Shown here piece after piece: positions 7,744 to 16,526 of a stretch of 64,000 nt of DNA. The position numbers were made by a program, and so were the translations under genes. A model generated the notes under the pieces. That model made no database searches and was not told the DNA's origin. It saw only the letters and a list, made by a program, of their open reading frames with translations. The stretch's first letter is position 1; every line of letters begins with the position of its first letter. This DNA is from JAWLFY01 sp041685355 (GTDB taxonomy: Bacteria > Planctomycetota > Planctomycetia > Pirellulales > Pirellulaceae), in assembly GCA_041685355.1 (NCBI GenBank), contig JAWLFY010000005.1, positions 11,713 through 75,712 on the forward strand, written 5' to 3'.

Positions 7744-7861
7744 AGTATCCGCGGATCGCAAAAAACTTCGCCCCCTCTTGCGGGGATGACTTGCCTCTAC
7801 TGTACGAATAGGCACAATGTTCGGTCTCGGTTCATGCTCGTCACATGAGAGGGGGCAGATC

Positions 7862-9568
7862 ATGACGAAGGAAGTGTCGGAACGGTCACGTTCTCGAGCG
7901 GCGATCGCCCGCGAACTCGAGCTCGAATTAACGAAGCTCCGCAACGAGGCCTCGGCGGCACGGCTCGAGGCGAAGGCGGCCGAGCTGGAGTTGGTTCTAC
8001 AAAGGTATCGCGATTCGTTCGACGAGGCCGATCCCGAGACGGGAAATCGGGGCGGAGTCGATTCGTCACCTTTGGCAACGACCATCGCCGAGCGGTCGGC
8101 CGCCGGCCCTGCTTTCACCGATCGTGCCGAGTCGCTCACCGACCGATTCCGGGGATGGGACGAGGTCCGTAGCCGGCTTCGGATCACCGAACCCGACACG
8201 TCCCGCAGCTTGCCTGCCCGATCCGACGGGACCGACGCCGACCGGCCAGCCCCTGACGGGCCAGCCCCTGACGGGCCAGCCCCTGACGGGCCAGCCCCTG
8301 CACGGCCGGCCCCTGCACGGCCGGCCCCCGCATGGCATGCTTCTAAACGGCAAGCTCCTGAAGGGCCAGTCCCCTCACGGCCAGAGCCCTCACGTCAACG
8401 GAACCCGGCGTCGCACGGCTCCCTTCGGCCGAAGCGAACGAAGGACGGGGTCGAATCCCGGCAACCGATCGAACTTGCAACCGATGCTGGTCTCACTTGG
8501 GGCACGAAGCCCGCGATCCTGGATCGACCCGGCGTCGCCAAGTCCAAACCGGGACGCCGCAACCCGGGGCCGGCCTCTCGCGACTCGGGCTCCGATGCCC
8601 GCGATCTGAAACACGCCGCCCTCCGCTTCGAACCGACTCCCCCCGACGACGGTTCGACGACCAAGCGGCGTCGTCCGGCGGCTTGGGGTGTCAGTTTCGT
8701 TGTCCACGTCGGTCTCCTGTTCGTCCTCGGCTTCTGGACGCTCGCGACGCAGCCGCCGCGGGACCAGGTTGCACTCGCCGCGACGACTTCCGATCCCACC
8801 GCCGACCCGATGGAGACGTTTGTCGTGGAGGCCACCGAGCCGGAAGCCGAGGAACCGGAGGAACCGTTGGCGGAACCCGAGATCGAGACGAGTCCGGTGG
8901 GGGAGATCCCTGTCGCCGACTTTGCCCTCGATCTGAGCCCCGCGCTGCCGACGCCAGAAAGTTTCGCGGCAGTCACCGGGACGACGTCCGCGTTGGCGTC
9001 GGTGAGCGCGGACGCGGACGCCTCCGAAACGATGGAGTTCTGCGGGGTCGAAGGGGGCGGCAACCACTTCGTCTACTTGGTCGACAGTTCCGGAAGCATG
9101 GGAGCGGCGTTCGAATCGGCGCGGGCGGAGTTGCTCCGTTCGATCGCCCTGCTGAAGCCCGAGCAACGCTTCTATGTCGTTTTCTTTGACGAGAACCCCG
9201 ACTACATGCGGCTCGAAGATCCGAGCCGGGACGAACCCGCCAGCGTGTCGGCGACGCCCGAGAACAAACGGCGGCTCGCGCGGTGGGCAGCCGGGATCAG
9301 GAAAGACCGCGGCCGTGCCCCGTACGAGCCGCTGCGGTTCGCGTTGGAGCTTCGACCCGACGTGATCTTTCTTCTCTCCGACGGCGAATTTCCCCAACGG
9401 ATCGAGGACCAACTGCGGGACGAGAACCGATATGAAAATCTGTTCGGCGATTCCGGTCCGATCAGCATCGTGCACACGATCGGGTATCACAGCCGTGAAG
9501 GGGAGCTCCGGATGCGGCGGATCGCCGAACAGAACGGCGGCCGGTACCGGCACGTCCCGAAGCGGTGA
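7862..9568 (+). CDS. Membrane protein with C-terminal von Willebrand factor A domain
   Basis: 568 residues. Residues ~1-55 are a charged Leu/Glu/Ala-rich coiled coil. Residues ~128-160 carry a Pro/Ala repeat (PAPDG, then PARPA) encoded by 15-base DNA repeats, inside a long Pro/Arg/Ser-rich, probably disordered region. One membrane segment lies at ~275-297 (WGVSFVVHVGLLFVLGFW), followed by an acidic Glu/Pro stretch. The VWA domain (~402-568) has the MIDAS start DSSGSM and ends with the FLLSDGEFP strand and a short tail. The N-terminal half should be cytoplasmic and the VWA domain outside. GAGAGGGGG precedes the ATG. It is convergent with tssM, separated by six bases. The role is unknown; a metal-dependent protein-protein contact is the family norm. 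Confidence 0.85.
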   Translation: MTKEVSERSRSRAAIARELELELTKLRNEASAARLEAKAAELELVLQRYRDSFDEADPETGNRGGVDSSPLATTIAERSAAGPAFTDRAESLTDRFRGWDEVRSRLRITEPDTSRSLPARSDGTDADRPAPDGPAPDGPAPDGPAPARPAPARPAPAWHASKRQAPEGPVPSRPEPSRQRNPASHGSLRPKRTKDGVESRQPIELATDAGLTWGTKPAILDRPGVAKSKPGRRNPGPASRDSGSDARDLKHAALRFEPTPPDDGSTTKRRRPAAWGVSFVVHVGLLFVLGFWTLATQPPRDQVALAATTSDPTADPMETFVVEATEPEAEEPEEPLAEPEIETSPVGEIPVADFALDLSPALPTPESFAAVTGTTSALASVSADADASETMEFCGVEGGGNHFVYLVDSSGSMGAAFESARAELLRSIALLKPEQRFYVVFFDENPDYMRLEDPSRDEPASVSATPENKRRLARWAAGIRKDRGRAPYEPLRFALELRPDVIFLLSDGEFPQRIEDQLRDENRYENLFGDSGPISIVHTIGYHSREGELRMRRIAEQNGGRYRHVPKR

Positions 9569-9574
9569 CGCGAC

Positions 9575-11347
9575 CTAGAAGGAGCTCAGCGACCAGACGA
9601 CCGTGACCACGGTCGCGGCGGCAACCGCGAAGTAGATCGCGATCGCGGCGCGTCGTTGCCACCGGTCGCGACGACGACGCTCCGGCGACCATTGCACCTC
9701 GTTCTGCAAATCCAGGATGAACGGGATGCACCCTTCGGCGAAGGCTTGACCCGAGGCCGCGGAGGCGCCGGTGGCGGCGATGAAACAGCCGCGGAGTCGG
9801 ACCCGACCCTCGGCCGCCGCGACGGCGCGGCGGAGCATCCGTGACATCCCCTCTCGGCGCCCTCGCATCACGTCCACCAAACGGTGGATTCGACGGTTTT
9901 CCTGACTCATCAATCGGTCATCCGCGGGCGCGGCGACGTCGCGACGCATCAACCGGTACCCGAGAGGCGGAAAGAGTTCGTCACAAATCCAACGCACCGC
10001 GCGATCGATCCCCTCGGCCTCGGCGTCCGGTTCGCTAGGAGGCGCCGCGGGCAGGCAGGCGCCAAGCCGCCGGTGCCGCTGCGTCTCGGGGAAGCGGTCG
10101 AGAAACGCGTGGCTCCCTCGGCATTGATCCAGGTCGCAAAAGATCCACTGCGCCGACACCGACGTTTCGGTCGCCGCCGCGACCGTTTGCAAATCGCGTT
10201 CGACCCGCATCCCGACGTGATCGGCCAGTTCGGTGTCGTCGGCCGCGTCGAGCGGGACCATCACGAGCACACCGTTGACCGGACAGAACGGGCGTCGTCG
10301 CTCCGCCAGTTCACGGCACACCGCGTCGAGCCGCTCGAGACACTGTTCGGCCTCGACCGGATCGAGACGCAACAGTGACGACGCGGCCTTGGTGGGCTGG
10401 AGGACCGTTTCCGAATCCGTCGACCGTTCGTCGGTCAACGTTTCGAGGTCCGTCATCGTTCGGTTCAACCTTTCCACGGTCGCGTGATCGGCGGTCGCGT
10501 GATCGACGGTCGGTGAGACGCCGCCGGTCGAATTCGGACTTGGGTCGATCGCCACGGCGGTCCCGCCAACGCCCGATCCGGCCGGCCCTCCCGCCGCGCC
10601 CGATCCGGCCGGCCCTCCCGCCGCGCCCGATCCGGCCAACGCTCGCGTTTGGGACGAGGCGGCGGTTCCTGCCGCGCGATCGGTCCAAAGGTGGGCGGGG
10701 CTGCGGGAAATCCGACTCCGTCCGGCCAGCTCCACCTGGCGACGTTCGACCCGCGCCCGCGCCGCCTGGCGAGTGAACGTTCCCGACAAGCTGACGTCGC
10801 GACAGCAGACGTAGATCGCTTCGCGGTTTCCGCAGACCTGAACCGCCTCGTCGGACTCCTCCGGCTGTGGCAACACCGCCAACTCGACGTGGGCGGCGGC
10901 AAAGAATTCGCGAATCCCGCCCGCCGGGCTACCGAGAACCAGATAGAGCGGGGTTCGCGAGACGTCGATTCCGGCCCGCGCGAATCGGTCAAGGCCGGTC
11001 CGGACGGCCGCCGTCGACGAGTCGAACAGCGGACGCTCGTCCGGCCGACGGAGGGTCCGCGCGAAGAACCATGCCGACCAGGCGGTCGCGTCGATTAATA
11101 CGCCAAGGATCGGCAGCCACAGGGCGCGGAGTAGCGGCAGCGATGAACGGACGAACGCGTCGAGCCGGAACACGATTTGGGCGGTCACCAGCAATCCCAG
11201 AACGACCCCCATCGCGGTCACATGGATCGCAATGACCAGCGACCGCTGCCACGTCCGATCGGCCCGACGCCACGCGACGGTCGGCGCGAACGAGGCGAGG
11301 GCGATCATCCCCAAGATGTGCAACGATTTGGCGAGGAGTGCGATCAT
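9575..11347 (-). CDS. tssM: Reduced TssM/IcmF-like type VI secretion protein
   Basis: 590 residues; canonical TssM has about 1100-1200. Three membrane segments fill residues ~8-95 and one more is at the very C-terminus (~566-588). Between them the order follows the cytoplasmic NTPase region of TssM. TPLYLVLGSPAGGIRE (~132-147) stands where PWYLVLGxxGxGKT is expected, NREAIYVCCRDVSLSG stands where the DTAGR segment is expected, and the RPFCPVNGVLVMVPL strand and the CDLDQC...FLDRFPE block follow. The Walker A lysine and the DTAG motif are missing, so nucleotide binding is doubtful. The large periplasmic part of TssM is absent. A 27-base DNA repeat (10571-10637) encodes a Gly/Ala/Ser linker. 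It follows tssL, which supports the call; the evidence for homology is moderate. Confidence 0.72.
   Translation of the reverse strand: MIALLAKSLHILGMIALASFAPTVAWRRADRTWQRSLVIAIHVTAMGVVLGLLVTAQIVFRLDAFVRSSLPLLRALWLPILGVLIDATAWSAWFFARTLRRPDERPLFDSSTAAVRTGLDRFARAGIDVSRTPLYLVLGSPAGGIREFFAAAHVELAVLPQPEESDEAVQVCGNREAIYVCCRDVSLSGTFTRQAARARVERRQVELAGRSRISRSPAHLWTDRAAGTAASSQTRALAGSGAAGGPAGSGAAGGPAGSGVGGTAVAIDPSPNSTGGVSPTVDHATADHATVERLNRTMTDLETLTDERSTDSETVLQPTKAASSLLRLDPVEAEQCLERLDAVCRELAERRRPFCPVNGVLVMVPLDAADDTELADHVGMRVERDLQTVAAATETSVSAQWIFCDLDQCRGSHAFLDRFPETQRHRRLGACLPAAPPSEPDAEAEGIDRAVRWICDELFPPLGYRLMRRDVAAPADDRLMSQENRRIHRLVDVMRGRREGMSRMLRRAVAAAEGRVRLRGCFIAATGASAASGQAFAEGCIPFILDLQNEVQWSPERRRRDRWQRRAAIAIYFAVAAATVVTVVWSLSSF
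10571..10637. repeat. 27-bp in-frame tandem repeat inside tssM
   Basis: About two and a half copies of a 27-base unit (CGCCCGATCCGGCCGGCCCT plus seven bases) encode the Gly/Ala/Ser/Pro-rich linker of the TssM-like protein. The unit is a multiple of three, so changes in copy number keep the frame. Confidence 0.9.
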
Positions 11348-11413
11348 GACTGGCGGACTGGCGGTTCGGGGTGGGAGCTGATGCGGGATATCGCGAGAAA
11401 CGCGGGCGACTCG

Positions 11414-12043
11414 TCACCGGGCCCAAGTCGTGACCGCGAGGTACGACAAGACCGGAAGCAGAACGACCGCCGATACCCACGCCACATGACTGGAACGTTC
11501 AAGCGACGCCGCACCGAGTAACGGAGGGACGTCGGTCGCCGGGGACAGGTCGTGGCTGAACGGCAATTTCAACTCCGGGACCCAGCCGAGCGTGACGCGG
11601 GTGCGATGGATCCAAGCCGATAGCTTCTCCGGCTCCGTGCGGTATTGGCCGGTGAAGCCGAGCTGGACGCACAAGTAGAAGACCGCGAGGTCCTCGTGGC
11701 GGCCGATCGTCTCCGCGAGCGACGCTTGACGCCAAAACATCCACGCCCGGTCGTTCGTGCCGAACAACTCCCCCTCCAGCTTGTTCTCGTTCCACGCGGC
11801 ACCGAGCGACTCGTCGTCGGTCATGATCTCGTCGATCCAGCAAACCAACGGGTAGACCAAGCCGAGGTAATCGCCGGTGGCCATTCCCGCGGCGAGCTGC
11901 GCGTTGTGGATCCGCGTCAACAACTCTTTCAGCTCGGACCGCGGGACCGAAAGGTCCTTCGACTCCGTGCCCGAATGGTTCGTCAGGATTAGCCAGGTTT
12001 GCTCGAAAATCGGGTCGACGAGTTCGGCGGTTTCGGGACGCAT
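11414..12043 (-). CDS. tssL: Type VI secretion inner-membrane protein TssL (DotU/ImpK family)
   Basis: 209 residues, the usual size for a short TssL. Residues ~1-170 form the cytoplasmic hook-like helical domain with the family's central block CWIDEIMTDDESLGAAW followed by GELFGTNDRAWMFW. A single C-terminal membrane segment (SSHVAWVSAVVLLPVLSYLAV) anchors it. TssL joins TssM to link the T6SS baseplate to the inner membrane. The start is the ATG giving MRPETAEL; a long upstream in-frame extension is Ser/Arg-rich and runs over tandem repeats, so it is rejected. It precedes tssM on the same strand with a 66-base gap and is divergent from tssA. No peptidoglycan-binding extension is present. Confidence 0.88.
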   Translation of the reverse strand: MRPETAELVDPIFEQTWLILTNHSGTESKDLSVPRSELKELLTRIHNAQLAAGMATGDYLGLVYPLVCWIDEIMTDDESLGAAWNENKLEGELFGTNDRAWMFWRQASLAETIGRHEDLAVFYLCVQLGFTGQYRTEPEKLSAWIHRTRVTLGWVPELKLPFSHDLSPATDVPPLLGAASLERSSHVAWVSAVVLLPVLSYLAVTTWAR

Positions 12044-12218
12044 GATGCCAGATTCGAGACGCGAGTGGGTGGGAATGACGGCGGGCCGGTTCGCGGATGG
12101 CACGCCGAGGCGGGATCGCGTTGAAACGTAGGTCACCGCCCGGGCCGACGAAGCCCCGCCACGGGGCGAATTCTCGACGCGTGCGACGGACGACCGATCG
12201 CTCCGCGACCTTCTCGAT

Positions 12219-12320
12219 ATCCATCGGTGACGCGAGAGATCCATCGGTGACGCGAGAGATCCACGGCTGACGCGAGAGCATCGGCTGATGACCCGAGAGC
12301 ATCAGCTGATGAAGCGAGGG
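12219..12320. repeat. 20/21-bp degenerate tandem repeat between tssL and tssA
   Basis: Five head-to-tail units lie in the divergent region. Two are identical (ATCCATCGGTGACGCGAGAG at 12219-12238 and 12239-12258), one is close (12259-12278), and two are 21-base diverged forms (12279-12299, 12300-12320). The rest of the 349-base gap holds no gene. The position between the two T6SS transcription units makes a regulatory role possible but unproven. Confidence 0.9.
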
Positions 12321-12392
12321 CATCGACCCGAAACGCAAAAAGTCGGGAGGGAGCCGTTCACCCCACTTTGACGTGACCTAACGTTTTTCGTC

Positions 12393-13643
12393 ATGACCGC
12401 TCGGCCTCTCGCCGGGTCACGTCGCCCGCCTTCGCACGAGTCCCGTCTGATGTCCCCGCCCCGACCGAGACCTCAACCGGATCCCGCGTCCGAAAACCCC
12501 TTGGCTTTCGACATCGAGAATCTGCTGCGGCCGATCTCCGACGCGGAACCCGGTGGCGACCCGCTCGCCTACAGCCACTGGCTTCGCTCCCAACTGTCGC
12601 AGCTCCGCAACCCGGCCCGCTCGGCCAACCCCGACGACCCGGTCCGCGACGTCGATGAGCTGATCGATTGGGGCGAGATCTTTGACACGTCTTCGCGAGC
12701 GCTCGGTGAAACGACGAAAGACCTGCGTGTCGTTTGCCACTTGACCGAGGCGGCGATGCACCGCTTCGGTTTGGCGGGACTCCGCACGGGGATCGTCCTG
12801 CTGCGGCGGTTGTGCGAAGAGAACTGGGATTCGCTCGCCCCCGCGGTCGACCCGGACGACCCCGAAGTCCGCTGCGCCCCGCTAGAGAACCTGCTCGACG
12901 ACCCGAATCACGGTCCCCGTCTTCCGACCGCTCTCCGGGCGCTGCCGATCCTGCCGACTGACCCGCAACCGGTCAGCTTGATCACGGCGTTGGCGACCAA
13001 AGACGAAAAGGCCGCGTCCGATCTGTCCGCGTCGATCGATCGGATTCCCGTCGAGACCGCGAACACGCTCTCGTCAGAACTGAACGAGACGTCCGGCGAA
13101 CTGGACGCGTTGCAGCACGTGTTGCTCGAACGGATGGGAGACTACGCCCCGACGTTCCTGCACCTCCGTGAATCGCTCGACCTGCTGCGGCAATGGCTCG
13201 ATAAAGTCTTGGAACCGCAATTGCGTTCGGGCCCGGTCGCCGCCGAAAGCGACTCGCCGGTGCCCCCCCCCGACGTTCCCGCGACCGCCGACGATTCCGA
13301 TGACGGGGCCTCGGCCGGCGGGGTGATCCGACGCGACCGGGCGATCGGTCGCCGCGACCCGGCCGGCGGCGATCCCGGCGAAGCGCCCGAACGCGTGCTC
13401 GATCGAACCGACGTGCTGCGGGCCGACGCGTACCGCCAGCTGACCCGCGCGGCGGACGTGTTGCGTCGGATCGAGCCGCACAGCCCGATCCCGTACATGG
13501 TTCAACGCGCGGTGCGTCTCGGCCAACTGCCGTTGCCGGAACTGATGGCCGTGATCGTGCGCGACGAATCGACGCTTGCGACCTACAGCCGCGAGCTAGG
13601 GTTGTCCGGCTTCGGGCCGGAGTCATCCGACGATGAGCCCTGA
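12393..13643 (+). CDS. tssA: Type VI secretion protein TssA
   Basis: 416 residues. The N-terminal ImpA domain is clear (ENLLRPISDAEPGGDPLAY at ~34-52, then IDWGEIFDTSSRALGETTKDLRV). The middle is variable and Pro/Asp-rich. The C-terminal domain carries the block ADAYRQLTRAADVLRRIEPHSPIPYMVQRAVRLG, matching the short-type TssA end (written here only as the landmarks AADVLRRIEPHSP and RAVRLGQLPLPEL). TssA caps and primes growth of the TssBC sheath at the baseplate. Neither candidate ATG (12393 or 12450) has a good Shine-Dalgarno, so the start is uncertain by 19 residues. It is the first gene of the rightward T6SS operon. Confidence 0.9.
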   Translation: MTARPLAGSRRPPSHESRLMSPPRPRPQPDPASENPLAFDIENLLRPISDAEPGGDPLAYSHWLRSQLSQLRNPARSANPDDPVRDVDELIDWGEIFDTSSRALGETTKDLRVVCHLTEAAMHRFGLAGLRTGIVLLRRLCEENWDSLAPAVDPDDPEVRCAPLENLLDDPNHGPRLPTALRALPILPTDPQPVSLITALATKDEKAASDLSASIDRIPVETANTLSSELNETSGELDALQHVLLERMGDYAPTFLHLRESLDLLRQWLDKVLEPQLRSGPVAAESDSPVPPPDVPATADDSDDGASAGGVIRRDRAIGRRDPAGGDPGEAPERVLDRTDVLRADAYRQLTRAADVLRRIEPHSPIPYMVQRAVRLGQLPLPELMAVIVRDESTLATYSRELGLSGFGPESSDDEP

Positions 13644-13720
13644 ACACCGTTCTCGTACCGTCCGGACGCTCCGGTCGGTTGTGGTTCCCTTTTTACGTTT
13701 CCGATTTCAAGGAGCATCCC

Positions 13721-14251
13721 ATGGGTGACAGTTTGCAACACACGTTGGACCGAGTCCGACGTCCCCGAGTTCAGGTGACCTACGACGTCGAGACCGGCGG
13801 CGCCTTGGAGCGAAAAGAGCTCCCGCTCGTCGTCGGCGTGATGGCGGACCTGTCGGGCCAACCGGCCGAACCGAACGCGCCGCTCAAGCAGCGAAAGTTC
13901 GTCCCGGTCGACCGCGACAACTTGAACGACGTGCTCGCCAGCAGCAAGGCCCGCGTCGCGGCCCGCGTCCCGAACCGGCTGGCCGACGACAACACCGAGC
14001 TCCCGGTCGAACTGAAGTTCCAGTCGCTCGAAGACTTCGAACCGGAACAGGTCGCCCGCCAGGTCCCCGCCCTCCGCGAACTGCTCGAGATGCGGACCCA
14101 ACTGTCGAACCTGCTCGGCAAGCTGGAAGGCAACGACAAGCTCGAACAACTGCTCGGCGAAGTGCTCGAGAACGGCGAAACCGCCCAGTCATTGGCCGGC
14201 GATCTCGGCGTCGAAGACGAGAAGAAAGACTCGGAAGAAAAGTCCAAGTGA
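13721..14251 (+). CDS. tssB: Type VI secretion sheath small subunit TssB
   Basis: 176 residues, the standard TssB/VipA length. The N-terminal part has RVQVTYDVETGGALERKELP and LVVGVMADLSG, the signature ImpB block. FVPVDRDNLNDVLA and ELKFQSLEDFEPEQVA follow, then the C-terminal helices that pair with TssC. TssB and TssC form the contractile sheath that drives the Hcp tube. The ATG follows AAGGAG at good spacing; a longer in-frame start at 13679 has no support. It sits between tssA and tssC, as in most T6SS operons. The acidic, Lys/Glu/Ser-rich tail is unremarkable. Confidence 0.97.
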   Translation: MGDSLQHTLDRVRRPRVQVTYDVETGGALERKELPLVVGVMADLSGQPAEPNAPLKQRKFVPVDRDNLNDVLASSKARVAARVPNRLADDNTELPVELKFQSLEDFEPEQVARQVPALRELLEMRTQLSNLLGKLEGNDKLEQLLGEVLENGETAQSLAGDLGVEDEKKDSEEKSK

Positions 14252-14316
14252 CCTTTCGGACGCTCTGACGCACCCCCCTTTCCTTCGTACTTACCCGAAT
14301 CCCACGGAACCGAATC

Positions 14317-15789
14317 ATGGCACAAGCCCAAACCGAAGCGGCCGGCGGCGCCGCAGTCGCCGAACTGTCACTGATCGATCAGATCCTCGACCAAACCCGC
14401 GCCCTCGACGACAACGAGCGGGAGCGGAACCAGACCTACATCGAGCAATTCGTCCGCAAGGTGCTCGACGGCCAAACGACGATCAGCAAAGACGTCGTCA
14501 CCACGATCACCAACTGGATCGCCGACATCGACCACAAGTTGTCGGTGCAGTTGAGCGAGGTGATGCACTGCGACGAGTTCCAGAAGCTCGAAGGGACATG
14601 GCGCGGCCTGCACTACCTGACCCAGAACAGCGAGACGGGGACGAGCCTCAAGATCCGCGTGCTGAACGTCAAGAAGGCCGAATTGCAGAAAGACCTGGAG
14701 AAGGCCGTCGAGTTTGACCAGAGCACGCTGTTCCGCAAGTGCTACGAAGAGGAGTACGGACAACTCGGTGGCGAACCCTACGGGATGCTCGTCGGCGATT
14801 ACCACTTCAGCCGCACCGCTGACGACGTCAACTTGGTGCGGTTGATCAGCAACGTCGCCGCCGCCGCGCACGCCCCGTTCGTCGCCGGCGCCGACCCGAA
14901 CCTGTTCAACATGGACACGTTCACCGAGCTCAGCGGGCCGCGGGACCTGGCGAAGATCTTCCAGGGTGTCGAGTACGCCGGGTGGCGGAGCTTCCGCGAG
15001 AGCGAGGACAGCCGCTACGTCGCGTTGACCCTGCCGAACGTGCTGGGACGGCTCCCCTACGGCCAAGAGTTCAAGAAGATCGAAGCGTTCGACTTCGAAG
15101 AACAGGTCGACGGCAGCAAACACCAGCAGTACTTGTGGATGAACGCGTCGTGGGCCTATGCGGCTCGCGTCACCGACGCGTTCTCTAAGCACGGTTGGTT
15201 CGCCCAGACCCGCGGGGTCGAAGGGGGCGGCAAGGTCGAAGGGTTGCCCGTGCACACCTTCCCGACCGACGACGGCGACGTCGCGATGAAGTGCCCGACC
15301 GAAATCGCGATCACCGACCGTCGCGAGTTCGAACTGTCGAACCTCGGCTTCCTGCCGCTGGTGCACTGCAAGAACACCGACTACGCCGCGTTCCTCGGGG
15401 CGCAGAGCTGCCAGAAGCCGAAGACGTACTTCGAAGACGACGCCAACGCCAACGCCGAGTTGTCCTCGAAGATCAACTACCTGATGTGCGTCAGCCGCTT
15501 CGCGCATTACCTGAAGGTGATGGCCCGCGACAAGATCGGGTCGACGATGGAACGCGGGGAGTGCCAGGAATGGCTCAACGATTGGATCAGCAACTACGTC
15601 TGCGACCCGGTCACCGCCGGTGACGAGACGAAGGCCGAACGGCCGCTGAGCGAAGCCCGCGTCGAAGTCGCCGAGATCGCCGGACGCCCCGGTTGGTACG
15701 AGGCGATCGCGTACCTGCGTCCGCATTTCCAGATGGAAACGTTGGGCGCCTCGATGCGACTCGTCGCCGAAGTCCCGCAACAGGGTTAA
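14317..15789 (+). CDS. tssC: Type VI secretion sheath large subunit TssC
   Basis: 490 residues, full length for TssC/VipB. Landmarks are IDHKLSVQLSEVMHCDEFQ and LEGTWRGLHYLTQNSETG near residue 70-110, YGMLVGDYHFSRTADDV, FVAGADPNLFNMD, the central EEQVDGSKHQQYLWMNA segment, and the C-terminal RPGWYEAIAYLRPHFQMETL that packs into the sheath. It is the main sheath protein and partner of TssB, recycled by ClpV in canonical systems; no clpV gene is in this window. It is followed after ~20 bases by a strong stem-loop, then hcp. High conservation leaves no doubt about identity. Confidence 0.98.
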   Translation: MAQAQTEAAGGAAVAELSLIDQILDQTRALDDNERERNQTYIEQFVRKVLDGQTTISKDVVTTITNWIADIDHKLSVQLSEVMHCDEFQKLEGTWRGLHYLTQNSETGTSLKIRVLNVKKAELQKDLEKAVEFDQSTLFRKCYEEEYGQLGGEPYGMLVGDYHFSRTADDVNLVRLISNVAAAAHAPFVAGADPNLFNMDTFTELSGPRDLAKIFQGVEYAGWRSFRESEDSRYVALTLPNVLGRLPYGQEFKKIEAFDFEEQVDGSKHQQYLWMNASWAYAARVTDAFSKHGWFAQTRGVEGGGKVEGLPVHTFPTDDGDVAMKCPTEIAITDRREFELSNLGFLPLVHCKNTDYAAFLGAQSCQKPKTYFEDDANANAELSSKINYLMCVSRFAHYLKVMARDKIGSTMERGECQEWLNDWISNYVCDPVTAGDETKAERPLSEARVEVAEIAGRPGWYEAIAYLRPHFQMETLGASMRLVAEVPQQG

Positions 15790-15806
15790 ACGCCCGCGGG
15801 ATGAAA

Positions 15807-15833
15807 CGCGAACCGGCGCGTCGCCGGTTCGCG
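15807..15833 (+). other. Stem-loop between tssC and hcp
   Basis: CGCGAACCGGC (15807-15817) and GCCGGTTCGCG (15823-15833) form a perfect 11-bp stem with a 5-base loop. No T-run follows, so it is unlikely to be an intrinsic terminator. It may mark an RNA-processing or mRNA-stability site before hcp. Confidence 0.6.
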
Positions 15834-15897
15834 GCGATTCCAGACTGACAAGTTCAAAACCGACCTAACGAACGAATTCACGAAGCGAGGACCTACC

Positions 15898-16404
15898 ATG
15901 GCAGTCGACTATTTCCTGAAGATTGATGGCATTAGCGGCGAATCCGAGGACGACAAGCACAAGGACGAGATCGAGATCGTCGATTTCGAATGGGGCGAAG
16001 AACAAACCTCCAACTTCGCCCAAGGCGGCGGCGGCGGTGGCGGCAAGGTCAAGATGGCCAACTTCAAGTTCCGCACGTTCCTCAACAGCGCCTCCCCGGC
16101 CCTGATGCAGTCGTGTGCCGAAGGGAAGCACATCAAGGACGCCGTGTTCACCTGCCGCAAGGCGGGCGGCGGCCAGAAGGATTACTACAAGGTCACGATG
16201 GAAGACCTGATCGTCGCGTCGTGCCACATCAGTGGCGGGAACGGCAACGTCGAAGAGGGCGGCTACGTCGACGGGCACCCGATCGAAGAGATCACGCTCA
16301 ACTTCGGCAAGATCAAGTGGGAATACCACCCGCAGAAGAACGACGGCTCGCTCAACTCGGCGAAGACCGGCGGCTACGACCTGAAGAAGAACACGCGGGT
16401 CTGA
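15898..16404 (+). CDS. hcp: Type VI secretion tube protein Hcp
   Basis: 168 residues. Hcp hexamers stack into the inner tube and carry or chaperone small effectors. The start MAVDYFLKIDGISGES with KDEIEIVDFEWG is the diagnostic Hcp N-terminus. A glycine run (GGGGGGG, ~42-49) forms the flexible loop often seen there. The beta-barrel continues with KDYYKVTMEDLIVASCHISG and EEITLNFGKIKWEYHPQ. No C-terminal effector extension is present. GAAGCGAGG precedes the ATG. An upstream stem-loop and a strong terminator directly downstream set hcp apart from its neighbours, consistent with the high level at which Hcp is usually made. Confidence 0.97.
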   Translation: MAVDYFLKIDGISGESEDDKHKDEIEIVDFEWGEEQTSNFAQGGGGGGGKVKMANFKFRTFLNSASPALMQSCAEGKHIKDAVFTCRKAGGGQKDYYKVTMEDLIVASCHISGGNGNVEEGGYVDGHPIEEITLNFGKIKWEYHPQKNDGSLNSAKTGGYDLKKNTRV

Positions 16405-16440
16405 TCGTCGTCGCTTGACGTCATCGAGCGGATCGAACCG

Positions 16441-16478
16441 ACGACCCGCGGGCGCACTTAGGTCCGCGGGTCGTTTTT
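16441..16478 (+). terminator. Intrinsic terminator after hcp
   Basis: ACGACCCGCGG (16441-16451) pairs perfectly with CCGCGGGTCGT (16464-16474), giving 11 bp with a 12-base loop, followed by five T residues (16474-16478). It lies 37 bases after the hcp stop and before tssE. It should end most tssA-hcp transcripts and lower tssE-F-G expression. Confidence 0.85.
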
Positions 16479-16526
16479 CATCCGCACGGCCCCACCCGAC
16501 GGCCCTCTCTGACCGGAACCGCAGCG

